64,000 nucleotides of DNA from Sinorhizobium numidicum (lineage in GTDB: Bacteria > Pseudomonadota > Alphaproteobacteria > Rhizobiales > Rhizobiaceae): contig NZ_CP120368.1 of NCBI RefSeq assembly GCF_029892045.1, positions 60,001-124,000 of the forward strand. Direction: 5' to 3'. Every line of letters starts with the position of its first letter. Within the stretch, counting starts at the first letter, position 1. This document shows, one piece after another, positions 45,801 through 54,126 of this stretch. A program made the position numbers and the translations under genes. The notes beneath the pieces were generated by a model. The model saw only the letters and a program-made list of their open reading frames with translations, was not told the DNA's origin and ran no database searches.

Positions 45801-46511
45801 TTAAAGTTCAAGTATGGCATAGGGGCGGCCGGTGGGCTTTTCCACATGCGTGGCGACATTGAAAACGGGGGCACCGCCCGGCGTCTGCCCCTCATAGACG
45901 CCCTTGTGCGCATGGCCGTGAACGACGGCACTGACCTCAAAACGGTCGATTGTCTCCGCAAGGCGGGATGAGCCGAGAAACGGGTAGATTTCCTTGGGTT
46001 CTCCGGCGACCGTTTCGGCAATCGGCGCGTAGTGCAGAACCACCAGCGCACGCGGCGTCTTGGCCGTTCTCAAGGCATTTTCGAGCCGCATCGCCTCGTC
46101 GACGCTCTCCGAAACCATCGTCTTTATCGCGGCCTCGCCGAACGCCCCCAACATATGACGCCCAAAGCCGCCGATGAAGCCCTTCGTCCCGGCGAATTCC
46201 ACGCCCGCAATTTCGACGGTCTGGCCGTCGAGAAGATGAACGCCGGCCTTCACGAGAATTGACGAGATTTCCTCGACCGCATTGCATTGGTGATCATGGT
46301 TTCCGAGAACGGCGACAACGGGGATGGTGCAGGACTTCAAGTCGGAGACCAGAAGCTCGGCTTCCGCGGGTTTGCCGAGATCCGTCAGGTCGCCGGCTAT
46401 GACGAGCACGTCCGCGACGCGCGATATCTCTGAAAACAGCTCTGTGTAGGAGACCGACCGGTCCTCTTTCACGTGGAGGTCCGCCACGGCGGCGATCTTC
46501 ACTTTGCTCAT
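45801..46511 (-). CDS. Calcineurin-like metallophosphoesterase
   Basis: 236 residues with all metal-binding motifs in order: VADLHVKED (D-x-H), VIAGDLTDLG (GDxxD), VAVLGNHDHQ (GNHD), VVLHYAPI (H) and VVHGHAHKGVYEG (GHxH). It has no signal peptide, so it is cytoplasmic. Such enzymes cleave phosphomono- or diesters, including nucleotides. Its start overlaps the stop of the nucleotidyltransferase gene by 4 bases, an arrangement suggesting one enzyme makes and the other removes a nucleotide or phosphate mark. The pair shares a stress-type promoter. Confidence 0.9.
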   Translation of the reverse strand: MSKVKIAAVADLHVKEDRSVSYTELFSEISRVADVLVIAGDLTDLGKPAEAELLVSDLKSCTIPVVAVLGNHDHQCNAVEEISSILVKAGVHLLDGQTVEIAGVEFAGTKGFIGGFGRHMLGAFGEAAIKTMVSESVDEAMRLENALRTAKTPRALVVLHYAPIAETVAGEPKEIYPFLGSSRLAETIDRFEVSAVVHGHAHKGVYEGQTPGGAPVFNVATHVEKPTGRPYAILEL

Positions 46512-47326
46512 GATACCTGTTCCTCTATTCCGTCGCGCATCTCGCCGTCGCCGCCGACATCACCGAATCCCCATTCCTTGACGTCGATTTCGTAGTCGAT
46601 ATGGGAATACATCCTTCCACGGCAGATTTTCGTCTGCGGCAGCGGCAGGTCGCGTTGCGCCGCCAGCCTGCTCAGGAGCTCGTCCATCAGCCAGAGCGGA
46701 ACCTTGTTGCGCTCCGAAGGGTATATCCATCGGAAATTGAGAAGATGGATCAACAGGACTTCCCAGTGAGCTTCCATGTATTCGAGCAATCTTGTCCAAT
46801 CGATCCGGTCGTGCGCCTTGAGGATGACGTGCGCCACGTCGGCGCCGTCGTACCGGTCGCGAAACTGGATGAAGGATTTCGACCAGACCAATTCCGTCGG
46901 CGAAACGATCGAAACCGGGCAGGCGTTGAGTTCTACCGGCACCGCATGCGTAAACCAGGCATCGGTCACCAGCATGGTTCCGTTCGGCGAGGCGAAGATC
47001 ACATCGAAGAAGAACCTTCCCTTGAACACTTTCCCGAGCCATCGGTCGTCTTCGATCTCGACGGCGTATCCAAGGGATTTGAAGTGCTGGAGGATGCGGG
47101 CGCAGTCGCCCGCCTTGCAGAACACGTCGAGATCTTTCGTCGGCCTCGATATGCCGGTATAGGCACTCACCGCGAAAGTGCCCGCGATCAGAAACGGAAT
47201 TTTCGACCGCACAAGCTCCGCGATCGCTTCGGCAACAAAGGCTTCGGCTTCTTCATTGACGAGTTGCGGCAGGGCGAGGGGCTCGGCCGTGTTGGCATCC
47301 GGCTGCGGCGGCATGGCTGACGTCAT
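46508..47326 (-). CDS. Nucleotidyltransferase-fold protein
   Basis: 272 residues. The nucleotidyltransferase motif is IPFLIAGTFAVSAYTGISRP followed by TKDLDVFC (G-T/S...DxD). The third acidic residue probably lies in FFFDVIFASPNGT. Then VSPTELVWSKSFIQFRDRYD, GADVAHVILKAHDRIDWTRL and a C-terminal helical part (HLLNFRWIYPSERNKVPLWL). This resembles the nucleotidyltransferases distantly related to MNT/AbiEii toxins, but the size and partner do not match a classic toxin-antitoxin pair. Two-gene operon with the metallophosphoesterase. Ribosome-binding site GGGAG. Confidence 0.82.
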   Translation of the reverse strand: MTSAMPPQPDANTAEPLALPQLVNEEAEAFVAEAIAELVRSKIPFLIAGTFAVSAYTGISRPTKDLDVFCKAGDCARILQHFKSLGYAVEIEDDRWLGKVFKGRFFFDVIFASPNGTMLVTDAWFTHAVPVELNACPVSIVSPTELVWSKSFIQFRDRYDGADVAHVILKAHDRIDWTRLLEYMEAHWEVLLIHLLNFRWIYPSERNKVPLWLMDELLSRLAAQRDLPLPQTKICRGRMYSHIDYEIDVKEWGFGDVGGDGEMRDGIEEQVS

Positions 47327-47359
47327 GCTTTTCTCCCGAACGAACGAGATTTCTACGAC

Positions 47360-47384
47360 AACACCTCAGCCTTGCGGAAGTTCC
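47360..47384 (-). promoter_or_regulatory. EcfG/RpoE2-type promoter of the nucleotidyltransferase/phosphoesterase operon
   Basis: Minus strand: GGAAC (complement of 47380-47384), 16 bases, TGTT (ending 47360), 33 bases before the ATG at 47326. Confidence 0.78.
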
Positions 47385-47535
47385 TCTATGGGCTCGGGGC
47401 CTGCCCCGATTGATATCGTCAGGAGGAACATGCATCATGATGCATTCGCGCAGCGCCCCGCGAGCGTTTGCGCCGGCATTGAAGAGCGGCCGCCGCTCGG
47501 TCCATGGTGGCCGCTCCTGAACTGCGTGGTAGTCC

Positions 47536-48141
47536 TTATGGCATCATGCTGCGATAGCGTTCCCGTTCGCGCCGCACCTGATCGAGCGTGTACGGATCCA
47601 GCCGCTCGTCGAACCGTGTCCACCCTTCTTCGGTGTAGACGCGCCGGCGCAGCGATGGGTCCACTCTGTTCCATTTCCTCATGATCGCGTCCGCTTCAGC
47701 GACCATCATATCATCCACCTTTGCGGTAACAAGCGTTCCGCCGCGGCGCACGCCTTCCGCGTAGAGCTGGGCGTCCTCTTCCCTGACGCCGGAATCGGTG
47801 AGCGCGCCGACAATGCCGCCAGCGGCTGCGCCGGCGACGGCACCCGCCGCAGCGCCTGCTGCCGTCGACGCCAGCCATCCTGCGGCGACAACCGGGCCGA
47901 CCCCCGGAATTGCCATCAGGCCGAGCCCCGTCAACAGACCGATGGCACCGCCGCCGGCAGCGCCGAGGCCGGCGCCCGCTCCCGCCCCTGTCGCGGCTCC
48001 GGAGCTAACGTCGGAATAGCGATCGCCGGCATTGTTGGCGACGATACTGATGTTATCCGAGGGAATCCCGACGCCTTCCAATTCGCTGACGACCTTCCGG
48101 GCATCGTCGTAGTCGTCAAAGAGTCCTGAAATGGTTCTCAT
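47536..48141 (-). CDS. General-stress-type protein with YflT-like N-terminus and glycine-zipper core
   Basis: 201 residues. The N-terminus (ISGLFDDYDDARKVVSELEG, then VGIPSDNISIVANNAGD) matches the small domain of YflT/YdgA-like stress proteins. A Gly/Ala-rich zipper follows (about 50-120), typical of membrane-associating glycine zippers. A charged C-terminal part (EEDAQLYAEGVRRGGTLVTA; WTRFDERLDPYTLDQVRRER) ends the protein. Proteins of this kind are common in rhizobial general-stress regulons. It lies 39 bases after the PepSY-like gene and probably shares its transcript. A GAGCGGCC...GGCCGCTC stem lies just after the stop, without a T run. Confidence 0.8.
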   Translation of the reverse strand: MRTISGLFDDYDDARKVVSELEGVGIPSDNISIVANNAGDRYSDVSSGAATGAGAGAGLGAAGGGAIGLLTGLGLMAIPGVGPVVAAGWLASTAAGAAAGAVAGAAAGGIVGALTDSGVREEDAQLYAEGVRRGGTLVTAKVDDMMVAEADAIMRKWNRVDPSLRRRVYTEEGWTRFDERLDPYTLDQVRRERERYRSMMP

Positions 48142-48180
48142 TCTTTTTCCTCCTCTGGACCCAGATGGGCGCTTCGCCGC

Positions 48181-48492
48181 CTAGAGGGCGGTAATGTTGC
48201 CCTGGAAGTCGAGCGCGACCGAGACGGACTCTCCGTCCTTCATTGCCGTCGCCCGCCAAACGCCCTGGTGGTCGAGCTTCAGCCCTTTGACATCGGTGTA
48301 GCCGGCCTCTTCGATACGCTTCTTCGCCTGGTCCTCTGTGAAGCTGTTCTCGCCGGCGACCGGCGCCGCCGGGTTTTGCGTCCCGGGCGTGGCGATGGCC
48401 GGTGTGTTTCCGGAGGGAGATGCTGTCTGTGCAAGGGCCGGCATTGCAGCTGCGCTTACCAGCACTGCAACGCCAAAGATGGTATTTTTCAT
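48181..48492 (-). CDS. Exported PepSY-like protein
   Basis: 103 residues from the ATG at 48492 (AAGAGG ahead). A signal peptide, MKNTIFGVAVLVSAAAMPAL, is cleaved after ALAQ. A Pro/Ala/Thr linker leads into a small domain of the PepSY type: FTEDQAKKRIEEAGYTDVKG, LKLDHQGVWRATAMKDGESV, SVALDFQGNITAL. Such periplasmic proteins may act as protease inhibitors or stress proteins. First gene of a two-gene stress operon. Confidence 0.85.
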   Translation of the reverse strand: MKNTIFGVAVLVSAAAMPALAQTASPSGNTPAIATPGTQNPAAPVAGENSFTEDQAKKRIEEAGYTDVKGLKLDHQGVWRATAMKDGESVSVALDFQGNITAL

Positions 48493-48536
48493 GGCCTTAC
48501 CTCTTTTCGGGAATCGCGTTGGCTTCCCGCCATCCA

Positions 48537-48561
48537 AACTGGCCGCTCATGGTTTGGTTCC
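48537..48561 (-). promoter_or_regulatory. EcfG/RpoE2-type promoter of the PepSY-like/YflT-like operon
   Basis: Minus strand: GGAAC (complement of 48557-48561), 16 bases, AGTT (ending at 48537), 44 bases before the ATG at 48492. Confidence 0.78.
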
Positions 48562-48630
48562 GTGGCGCTCGCCCGTGCGAAGGAGTGTCAACGCAGATGG
48601 CTCTCGTTCGCTGCAGACCGAAGCACGCGG

Positions 48631-48655
48631 AACTTTATTGACGTTCTTCGGTTGC
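48631..48655 (+). promoter_or_regulatory. EcfG/RpoE2-type promoter of the 49-residue protein gene
   Basis: GGAAC (48631-48635), 16 bases, GGTT (48652-48655), 36 bases before the ATG at 48692. It diverges from the promoter at 48537-48561. Confidence 0.8.
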
Positions 48656-48691
48656 GCTCCTCGTAAATCCAACTCTCTGAGGAGGGCGAAA

Positions 48692-48841
48692 ATGGCCACC
48701 AATCTGAAGGACGGAAAGACCGCGAAAAGTTCCAAGGGAACGCACGGCGGAAACCGCGCAGGCGATCAAGCGAAAAAAGACGACGCAACGAAGAAGAGCA
48801 GTCAGGCTGCGGGCAAGGACCCGCACCGGGGCAGTAAATGA
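48692..48841 (+). CDS. 49-residue disordered, Lys/Gly-rich stress peptide
   Basis: A short gene with GAGGAGGG ahead of the ATG. The product is wholly hydrophilic and low in complexity (TNLKDGKTAKSSKGTHGGNR; KKDDATKKSSQAAGKD) with no hydrophobic core, so it is predicted to be intrinsically disordered. A strong stress-type promoter, ribosome-binding site and clean stop support expression. It may act as a hydrophilin-like or nucleic-acid-binding protectant. No homologue family is named. Confidence 0.7.
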   Translation: MATNLKDGKTAKSSKGTHGGNRAGDQAKKDDATKKSSQAAGKDPHRGSK

Positions 48842-48921
48842 CGAGCGGCGCTGCTGACGGCAGCCGCATCCGTCTACCGCCAGCGGAAGACAGGGAATCC
48901 GTGCAGCGACATCTTTCCGCC

Positions 48922-48952
48922 TTGCACCTCTAGTCGCTAGAGGTCGTAGCCT
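48922..48952 (+). promoter_or_regulatory. MerR-family (CadR/ZntR/PbrR-type) promoter-operator
   Basis: A perfect 19-bp dyad, ACCTCTAGtcgCTAGAGGT (48926-48944), lies between -35 TTGCAC (48922-48927) and -10 TAGCCT (48947-48952). The spacer is 19 bases, the overlong spacing that MerR-type activators untwist. The half-site CTAGAGG resembles sites of cadmium/lead/zinc regulators. No MerR-type gene is in view. Confidence 0.8.
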
Positions 48953-48966
48953 GCTTCGGGAGTCGC

Positions 48967-51237
48967 ATGGAGCAGGCAATGGAAAGCAATGTTCGGGAAA
49001 CGAGATACCGCGTCGAGGGGATGGATTGCGCCTCCTGTGCGGCAAAGATCGACACCGCGGTGCGGCGCGTCGCCGGTGTCGAAGACGTCAAGATTTCTGC
49101 GGCCATGGGGACGATGACGGTCCGGCATACAGGCGCTGTCGGTCCCGTCATTATCCGAAAGGTCGGCGGGCTCGGCTACGGGCTTTCTCCCATGGACGGC
49201 CTAACGCAATCGGAACTGCCGCACGCAGACGATCATGATTGCTGCGGCCATGCGCATGAACACGCCGGGTGCGCACATCGGCACGGCCACGAGCATCCGA
49301 AGGGCGGGGCATCCGCGTTTTTGAACGGTGTTTCTGTGAAATCGTCCGCCGGTCCTCGCGGACATGCCGCCGATCGCTGGTGGAGAACGGGGAAAGGCCG
49401 TCTCGCGGTCGCCTGCGGCATCGCACTTGCCGTCGCTTACGCAGCCGGAAAATTCGTTCCTGCGAGTGGTCCCTGGGTCTTCACGCTCGCCATGCTCGTC
49501 GGGCTGCTGCCGATCGCCAGAAGAGCGGTGATGGCAGCCTTTGCCGGCACGCCTTTTTCGATCGAGATGCTGATGACCATCGCGGCACTCGGCGCCGTCG
49601 TCATTGGTGCAGGCGAAGAAGCGGCAATGGTCGTGTTTCTCTTTCTCATCGGCGAGCTGCTCGAGGGAGTTGCGGCCAGCAAGGCGCGAGCGAGCATCGA
49701 GGCCCTGACAGCGCTCGTGCCGAAATCGGCGCTCATGGAGACCGATGGAGCGACGAGGGAAGTTCCTGCGGAAAGCTTGCCGGTCGGAGCTATCATCCTC
49801 GTTCGGCCGGGCGACAGAGTTTCCGCCGACGGTGTGATCGTCGCCGGCGAAAGCAGCATCGACGAAGCTCCGGTGACCGGGGAGAGCACGCCCGTCTCCA
49901 AGGAAACCGGTGACAGCGTTTTCGCCGGCACCGTCAACGGCGCCGGCGCCCTGCGGATACGCGTTACGGCCGCTTCCGCGGACAACACCATCGCCCGCGT
50001 CGTCAAGCTGGTCGAGGCGGCACAGGAAAGCAAGGCGCCGACGGAGCGTTTCATCGATCGCTTTTCGCGCTACTACACGCCTGCCGTGGTCCTCGTTTCA
50101 GTCCTGGTTGCGATCGTTCCGCCGCTTTTCTGGGATGGCATCTGGCAGGACTGGATTTACAAGGGGCTCGCCCTTCTGCTGATCGGTTGTCCCTGCGCGC
50201 TGGTGATCTCGACGCCGGCGGCAATTGCCGCGAGCCTCTCTGAGGCTGCGCGGCGCGGCCTTCTGATCAAGGGCGGAGCCGTTCTCGAGGATCTCGGACG
50301 GATCACGGCTGCTGCCTTCGACAAGACCGGAACGCTCACGCAAGGTAAGCCGGTCATGACCGATGTCGTCGGTTTCGACATGGCCGAAGCTGAGGTCGTC
50401 CGACATGCTGCCGCACTCGAACAGGGCTCCGGGCACCCGCTTGCGGGGGCGGTTCTTTCGCGCGCCGAGTCCGACGGGCTGACGCTGCCGCGGGTCGAGG
50501 ATGCAAAGGCGATCGGCGGCAAGGGAATTTCCGGTTCGGTGGCCGGTGCGGCGCTTTTCCTCGGTTCATCGCAGGCCGCCGATCAGCGCGTCCCGCTGAC
50601 CGCGGGACAGAAGGAACTGATCGCCGCCCTCCATGACCAGGGCAAGACCGTCTCCGTACTGCTTGCCGACGGCAGGGCGGCAGGGATTCTCGCGATGCGT
50701 GATGAACCGCGCGCGGATGCCGCGAAAGGCGTGAAGGCGCTGACGAATCTCGGCATTCGCGTGGTGATGCTGACCGGCGACAACCGGCGCACCGCGGAAA
50801 CGATCGGCGGCCGGCTTGGCATCGAGGTGCGGTCTGAACTCCTGCCGGAAGACAAGCAGCGGATCATCCGCGAACTGCAGGCCGAAGGGTTTGCGGTTGC
50901 CAAGATCGGCGACGGCATCAACGACGCTCCGGCGCTGGCGGCGGCCGATGTCGGGATCGCCATGGGTGGCGGTACCGACGTCGCGCTCGAAACCGCCGAC
51001 GCCGCCAGCCTGCACGCGCGCGTTTCGGATATCGCCGCGATGGTCGGTCTCTCGCGCGCGACGATGCGCAACATTTACCAGAACATCGGCATGGCGCTTG
51101 GCCTCAAGGCGGTTTTCCTCGCAACCACCGTGGCCGGCGTCACCGGTCTCTGGCCGGCGATCCTGGCCGATACCGGCGCCACCGTTCTGGTGACGGCGAA
51201 TGCGCTGCGGCTCTTGCGGCCCATCGACAGGGTCTGA
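48967..51237 (+). CDS. Zn/Cd/Pb-type heavy-metal P1B-ATPase
   Basis: 756 residues from the ATG at 48967 (GGGAG ahead). Order: an HMA domain with GMDCASCAAKID (Cys21, Cys24); a His/Cys-rich stretch (about 85-115, HADDHDCCGHAHEHAGCAHR) for metal sensing; membrane helices; VSADGVIVAGESSIDEAPVT and the actuator TGES; the ion-site motif CPCALVIS (408-410); phosphorylation motif DKTGTLT (Asp452); and the hinge KIGDGINDAPALAAADVGIA. CPC with this N-terminus marks the Zn2+/Cd2+/Pb2+ exporters (CadA/ZntA). Control is by the MerR-type operator just upstream. Confidence 0.95.
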   Translation: MEQAMESNVRETRYRVEGMDCASCAAKIDTAVRRVAGVEDVKISAAMGTMTVRHTGAVGPVIIRKVGGLGYGLSPMDGLTQSELPHADDHDCCGHAHEHAGCAHRHGHEHPKGGASAFLNGVSVKSSAGPRGHAADRWWRTGKGRLAVACGIALAVAYAAGKFVPASGPWVFTLAMLVGLLPIARRAVMAAFAGTPFSIEMLMTIAALGAVVIGAGEEAAMVVFLFLIGELLEGVAASKARASIEALTALVPKSALMETDGATREVPAESLPVGAIILVRPGDRVSADGVIVAGESSIDEAPVTGESTPVSKETGDSVFAGTVNGAGALRIRVTAASADNTIARVVKLVEAAQESKAPTERFIDRFSRYYTPAVVLVSVLVAIVPPLFWDGIWQDWIYKGLALLLIGCPCALVISTPAAIAASLSEAARRGLLIKGGAVLEDLGRITAAAFDKTGTLTQGKPVMTDVVGFDMAEAEVVRHAAALEQGSGHPLAGAVLSRAESDGLTLPRVEDAKAIGGKGISGSVAGAALFLGSSQAADQRVPLTAGQKELIAALHDQGKTVSVLLADGRAAGILAMRDEPRADAAKGVKALTNLGIRVVMLTGDNRRTAETIGGRLGIEVRSELLPEDKQRIIRELQAEGFAVAKIGDGINDAPALAAADVGIAMGGGTDVALETADAASLHARVSDIAAMVGLSRATMRNIYQNIGMALGLKAVFLATTVAGVTGLWPAILADTGATVLVTANALRLLRPIDRV

Positions 51238-51383
51238 GAATTCCAGGCTGTTGCCGCCTTGGCGACCGGCAACAGCCTGATCTGCCTGTGTATATTCGCG
51301 CTGGACTCTCATCAGCGATCCGGGGAGAGTATAAGGAGATCACGATTGCGGGCTTTCGCACCCGGAAATCGATGATAAACTTA

Positions 51384-51395
51384 TACCAAATGGTA
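51384..51395 (+). promoter_or_regulatory. Candidate operator of the nucleoside-uptake operon
   Basis: TACCA-AA-TGGTA (51384-51395), a perfect inverted repeat in an AT-rich flank (TTA...AAAA), 63 bases before the ABC transporter start. The shape suits a GntR-type or similar repressor. No regulator gene is adjacent. Confidence 0.5.
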
Positions 51396-51457
51396 AAAAA
51401 TTGCCGGCACGGTTTAGGAAGGCCGAAGCGGGCAAGAATTGGGGATCGCGGGCCGAT

Positions 51458-52993
51458 ATGGACGATATTGCCATCGAATTACGTGGGATTGACAAGAGCT
51501 TCGGGCTTGTCCACGCCAACAAGAACATCAATCTCAAGGTTCGCAAAGGCACGATCCACGGCATCATCGGCGAGAATGGCGCGGGAAAATCGACGCTGAT
51601 GTCGATTCTCTATGGTTTCTATCAGGCCGATAGCGGTGAAATTCTCGTGGATGACAAGCCTGTCTCCATGCGGGATCCCAATGCCGCGATCGCCGCCGGC
51701 ATCGGCATGGTGCACCAGCATTTCATGCTGGTCGAGAACTTTACCGTGCTCGAGAACGTCATGCTGGGCGCCGAAGACAGTCAGATTCTCAACAAGGGGA
51801 TCACCAAGGCGCGGGTCGAACTGAAGCGGCTCGAAAAGGAATATGCTCTCGAGGTCAATCCCGACGCGCTGATCGAGGAACTGCCGGTCGGGCTTCAGCA
51901 ACGGGTGGAGATCCTGAAGGCTCTCTACAGGAAGGCCGATATCCTCATCCTCGACGAGCCGACGGGTGTGCTGACACCGCCGGAAGCGAACCATCTTTTT
52001 CGCATCCTCGGGCAGCTCAAGGCCCAGGGCAAGACGATCATCCTCATCACCCATAAGCTTCGCGAGATCATGGCGATCACGGACGAGGTTTCGGTGATGC
52101 GCCGCGGCGAGATGGTTGCAACCCGCAACACCCGCGAGACCTCGGTCGAGGAGCTTGCCGAACTGATGGTCGGTCGCCGGGTGCTGCTTCGGGTCGAAAA
52201 GGGCGAGGCAAGCCCCGGTGACGTGAAACTCGCCGTTCAAGGCTTGACGGTCAAAGACAGCCGCGGCGTCACCATGGTCGACGACGTCTCCTTCGACGTA
52301 CGGGCCGGCGAAATCGTCGGCATCGCCGGCGTCGCCGGCAACGGCCAGTCGGAGCTGCTCGAAGCGATTGCCGGCATCCGCAAGGCGACCTCCGGGACGG
52401 TGTTTTTGAACGGAAAGCCTGTCGACGTGACGGGTCATGCCGATCCGGCCGCGCTTCGGGGTCGCGGCCTCGCCCATGTCCCGGAAGACCGGCATCATGT
52501 CGGGCTCGTCTTGAAATTCGAGGAGAGTGAGAATGCGATCCTCGGCTACCACCATGATGCGCGTTATTCGAACGGCGTGTTCCTCGACATCGATGCGATC
52601 CGCGAGGATGCCGAGGAAAAGATCGGCAAATACGACATCCGTCCGCCGAATGCCCGGCTGAAGACCGCCAATTTCTCCGGCGGCAATCAGCAGAAGATCG
52701 TTCTCGCGCGCGAAATGGAACGCGGGCCCGACGTTTTGATCATCGGTCAGCCGACCCGCGGCGTCGACGTCGGCGCCATCGAATTCATCCACAAGCGCAT
52801 CATCGAGATGCGCGACCAGGGCAAAGCCGTCCTGCTCGTCTCGGTCGAACTCGACGAGATCCGCTCGCTTTCCGACCGCATTCTCGTGATGTTTGCCGGA
52901 CGCGTTGTCGGAGAGCGCAGCCCGGAAGCGACGGAGGGCGAGCTCGGCCTGCTGATGGCCGGCGTCGAAGGCCGCAAGGAGGCCGCGGAATGA
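51458..52993 (+). CDS. Nucleoside ABC transporter, duplicated ATPase subunit
   Basis: 511 residues holding two ATPase modules in one chain, as in RbsA/NupA-type proteins. First half: Walker [13 protein letters not shown] (residue ~38), [38 protein letters not shown], Walker [16 protein letters not shown]. Second half: degenerate Walker [34 protein letters not shown], signature [16 protein letters not shown] and [16 protein letters not shown]. The text [14 protein letters not shown] is typical of the BMP-dependent nucleoside family. Its last codons overlap the first permease gene by 4 bases. No BMP-type binding-protein gene lies in the window. Confidence 0.93.
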   Translation: MDDIAIELRGIDKSFGLVHANKNINLKVRKGTIHGIIGENGAGKSTLMSILYGFYQADSGEILVDDKPVSMRDPNAAIAAGIGMVHQHFMLVENFTVLENVMLGAEDSQILNKGITKARVELKRLEKEYALEVNPDALIEELPVGLQQRVEILKALYRKADILILDEPTGVLTPPEANHLFRILGQLKAQGKTIILITHKLREIMAITDEVSVMRRGEMVATRNTRETSVEELAELMVGRRVLLRVEKGEASPGDVKLAVQGLTVKDSRGVTMVDDVSFDVRAGEIVGIAGVAGNGQSELLEAIAGIRKATSGTVFLNGKPVDVTGHADPAALRGRGLAHVPEDRHHVGLVLKFEESENAILGYHHDARYSNGVFLDIDAIREDAEEKIGKYDIRPPNARLKTANFSGGNQQKIVLAREMERGPDVLIIGQPTRGVDVGAIEFIHKRIIEMRDQGKAVLLVSVELDEIRSLSDRILVMFAGRVVGERSPEATEGELGLLMAGVEGRKEAAE

Positions 52994-54123
52994 GCACCCC
53001 TTATGCGAAGCTTCCGGGATGGGTCGAATATGGCCTGATCCCGGTGATCAATCTCGCCGTCGCCTTCCTTGTGGCAGGCCTTGTCGTTTTGCTCGTCGGT
53101 GAAAATCCGCTTGAGGCCGCCTACCACCTGATCAACGGCGCTTTCGGTCGCGGCGAATATATCGGCTTCACGCTTTATTATGCGACGACCTTCATCTTCA
53201 CGGGTCTTGCCGTTGCCGTCGCGTTTCATTGCGGCCTCTTCAACATCGGAGGTGAAGGGCAGGCTTACGTCGGCGGCATCGGCGTAGCGCTCGCCTGCCT
53301 ATGGCTCGACAAGACCATGCCTTGGTACGTGGTTTTCCCGCTCGCCATCGTTGGCTCGGCATTCTTCGGAGCGCTCTGGGCTTTCCTGCCGGGTTGGCTT
53401 CAGGCGAAGCGCGGCAGCCATATCGTCATCACCACCATCATGTTCAACTTCATTGCATCGAGCCTGATGGTCTATCTGCTCACGCGTGTGCTGAAGCCGC
53501 TCGGCTCGATGGCTCCGCAGACGCGGACTTTCGCCGAGGGCGGACAACTGCCGAAGCTCGACTGGTTGCTGTCGATCTTCGGACTGAACGTCGGCACGGC
53601 GCCCTTCAACATTTCCTTTCTCCTGGCACTCGCGGCGGCTTTCGGCGTCTGGGTGCTGATCTGGCGCACCAAGCTCGGCTACGAGATGCGCACGATGGGG
53701 CATAGCCCGTCAGCCGCTCGCTACGCCGGCATTCGCGAGAGCCGTATCACGGTCATTACAATGATGATCTCGGGCGGACTTGCCGGGATGATGGCGCTGA
53801 ACCCGATCATGGGCGAGCAGTTCCGCATGCAGCTCGATTTCGTCCAGGGCGCCGGCTTCGTCGGCATCGCCGTAGCGCTAATGGGGCGTTCGCATCCGGG
53901 CGGCATCATTCCCGCCGCGGTCCTTTTCGGCGTGCTTTACCAGGGCGGCGCGGAAATCGCATTCGAAATGCCGTCGATCTCGCGCGACATGATCGTCATT
54001 ATCCAGGGCCTCGTCATTCTTTTTGCCGGCGCGCTCGAAAACATGTTCCGGCCGGCGATCACCCGTGCCTTCGCGATGCGAGGCCAGCGCGCGGCTGCCG
54101 TAGCGCAGACCAAGGGAGCTTGA
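52990..54123 (+). CDS. Nucleoside ABC transporter permease 1
   Basis: 377 residues with about nine to ten hydrophobic segments, such as [20 protein letters not shown] and [20 protein letters not shown], and the BPD_transp_2 family texts [52 protein letters not shown] and [18 protein letters not shown]. These match the branched permeases of BMP-type nucleoside uptake systems. It lies between the ATPase gene (4-base overlap) and the second permease (3-base gap). Confidence 0.93.
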   Translation: MSTPYAKLPGWVEYGLIPVINLAVAFLVAGLVVLLVGENPLEAAYHLINGAFGRGEYIGFTLYYATTFIFTGLAVAVAFHCGLFNIGGEGQAYVGGIGVALACLWLDKTMPWYVVFPLAIVGSAFFGALWAFLPGWLQAKRGSHIVITTIMFNFIASSLMVYLLTRVLKPLGSMAPQTRTFAEGGQLPKLDWLLSIFGLNVGTAPFNISFLLALAAAFGVWVLIWRTKLGYEMRTMGHSPSAARYAGIRESRITVITMMISGGLAGMMALNPIMGEQFRMQLDFVQGAGFVGIAVALMGRSHPGGIIPAAVLFGVLYQGGAEIAFEMPSISRDMIVIIQGLVILFAGALENMFRPAITRAFAMRGQRAAAVAQTKGA

Positions 54124-54126
54124 AGC

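Noticed and set aside
47473..47515. GAGCGGCC...GGCCGCTC stem after the YflT-like gene as a terminator
   Set aside because: The stem is convincing but no T run follows, so it is only mentioned in the gene entry.
51479..52792. 437-codon minus-strand frame opposite the ABC ATPase
   Set aside because: Antisense shadow; no start context or family.
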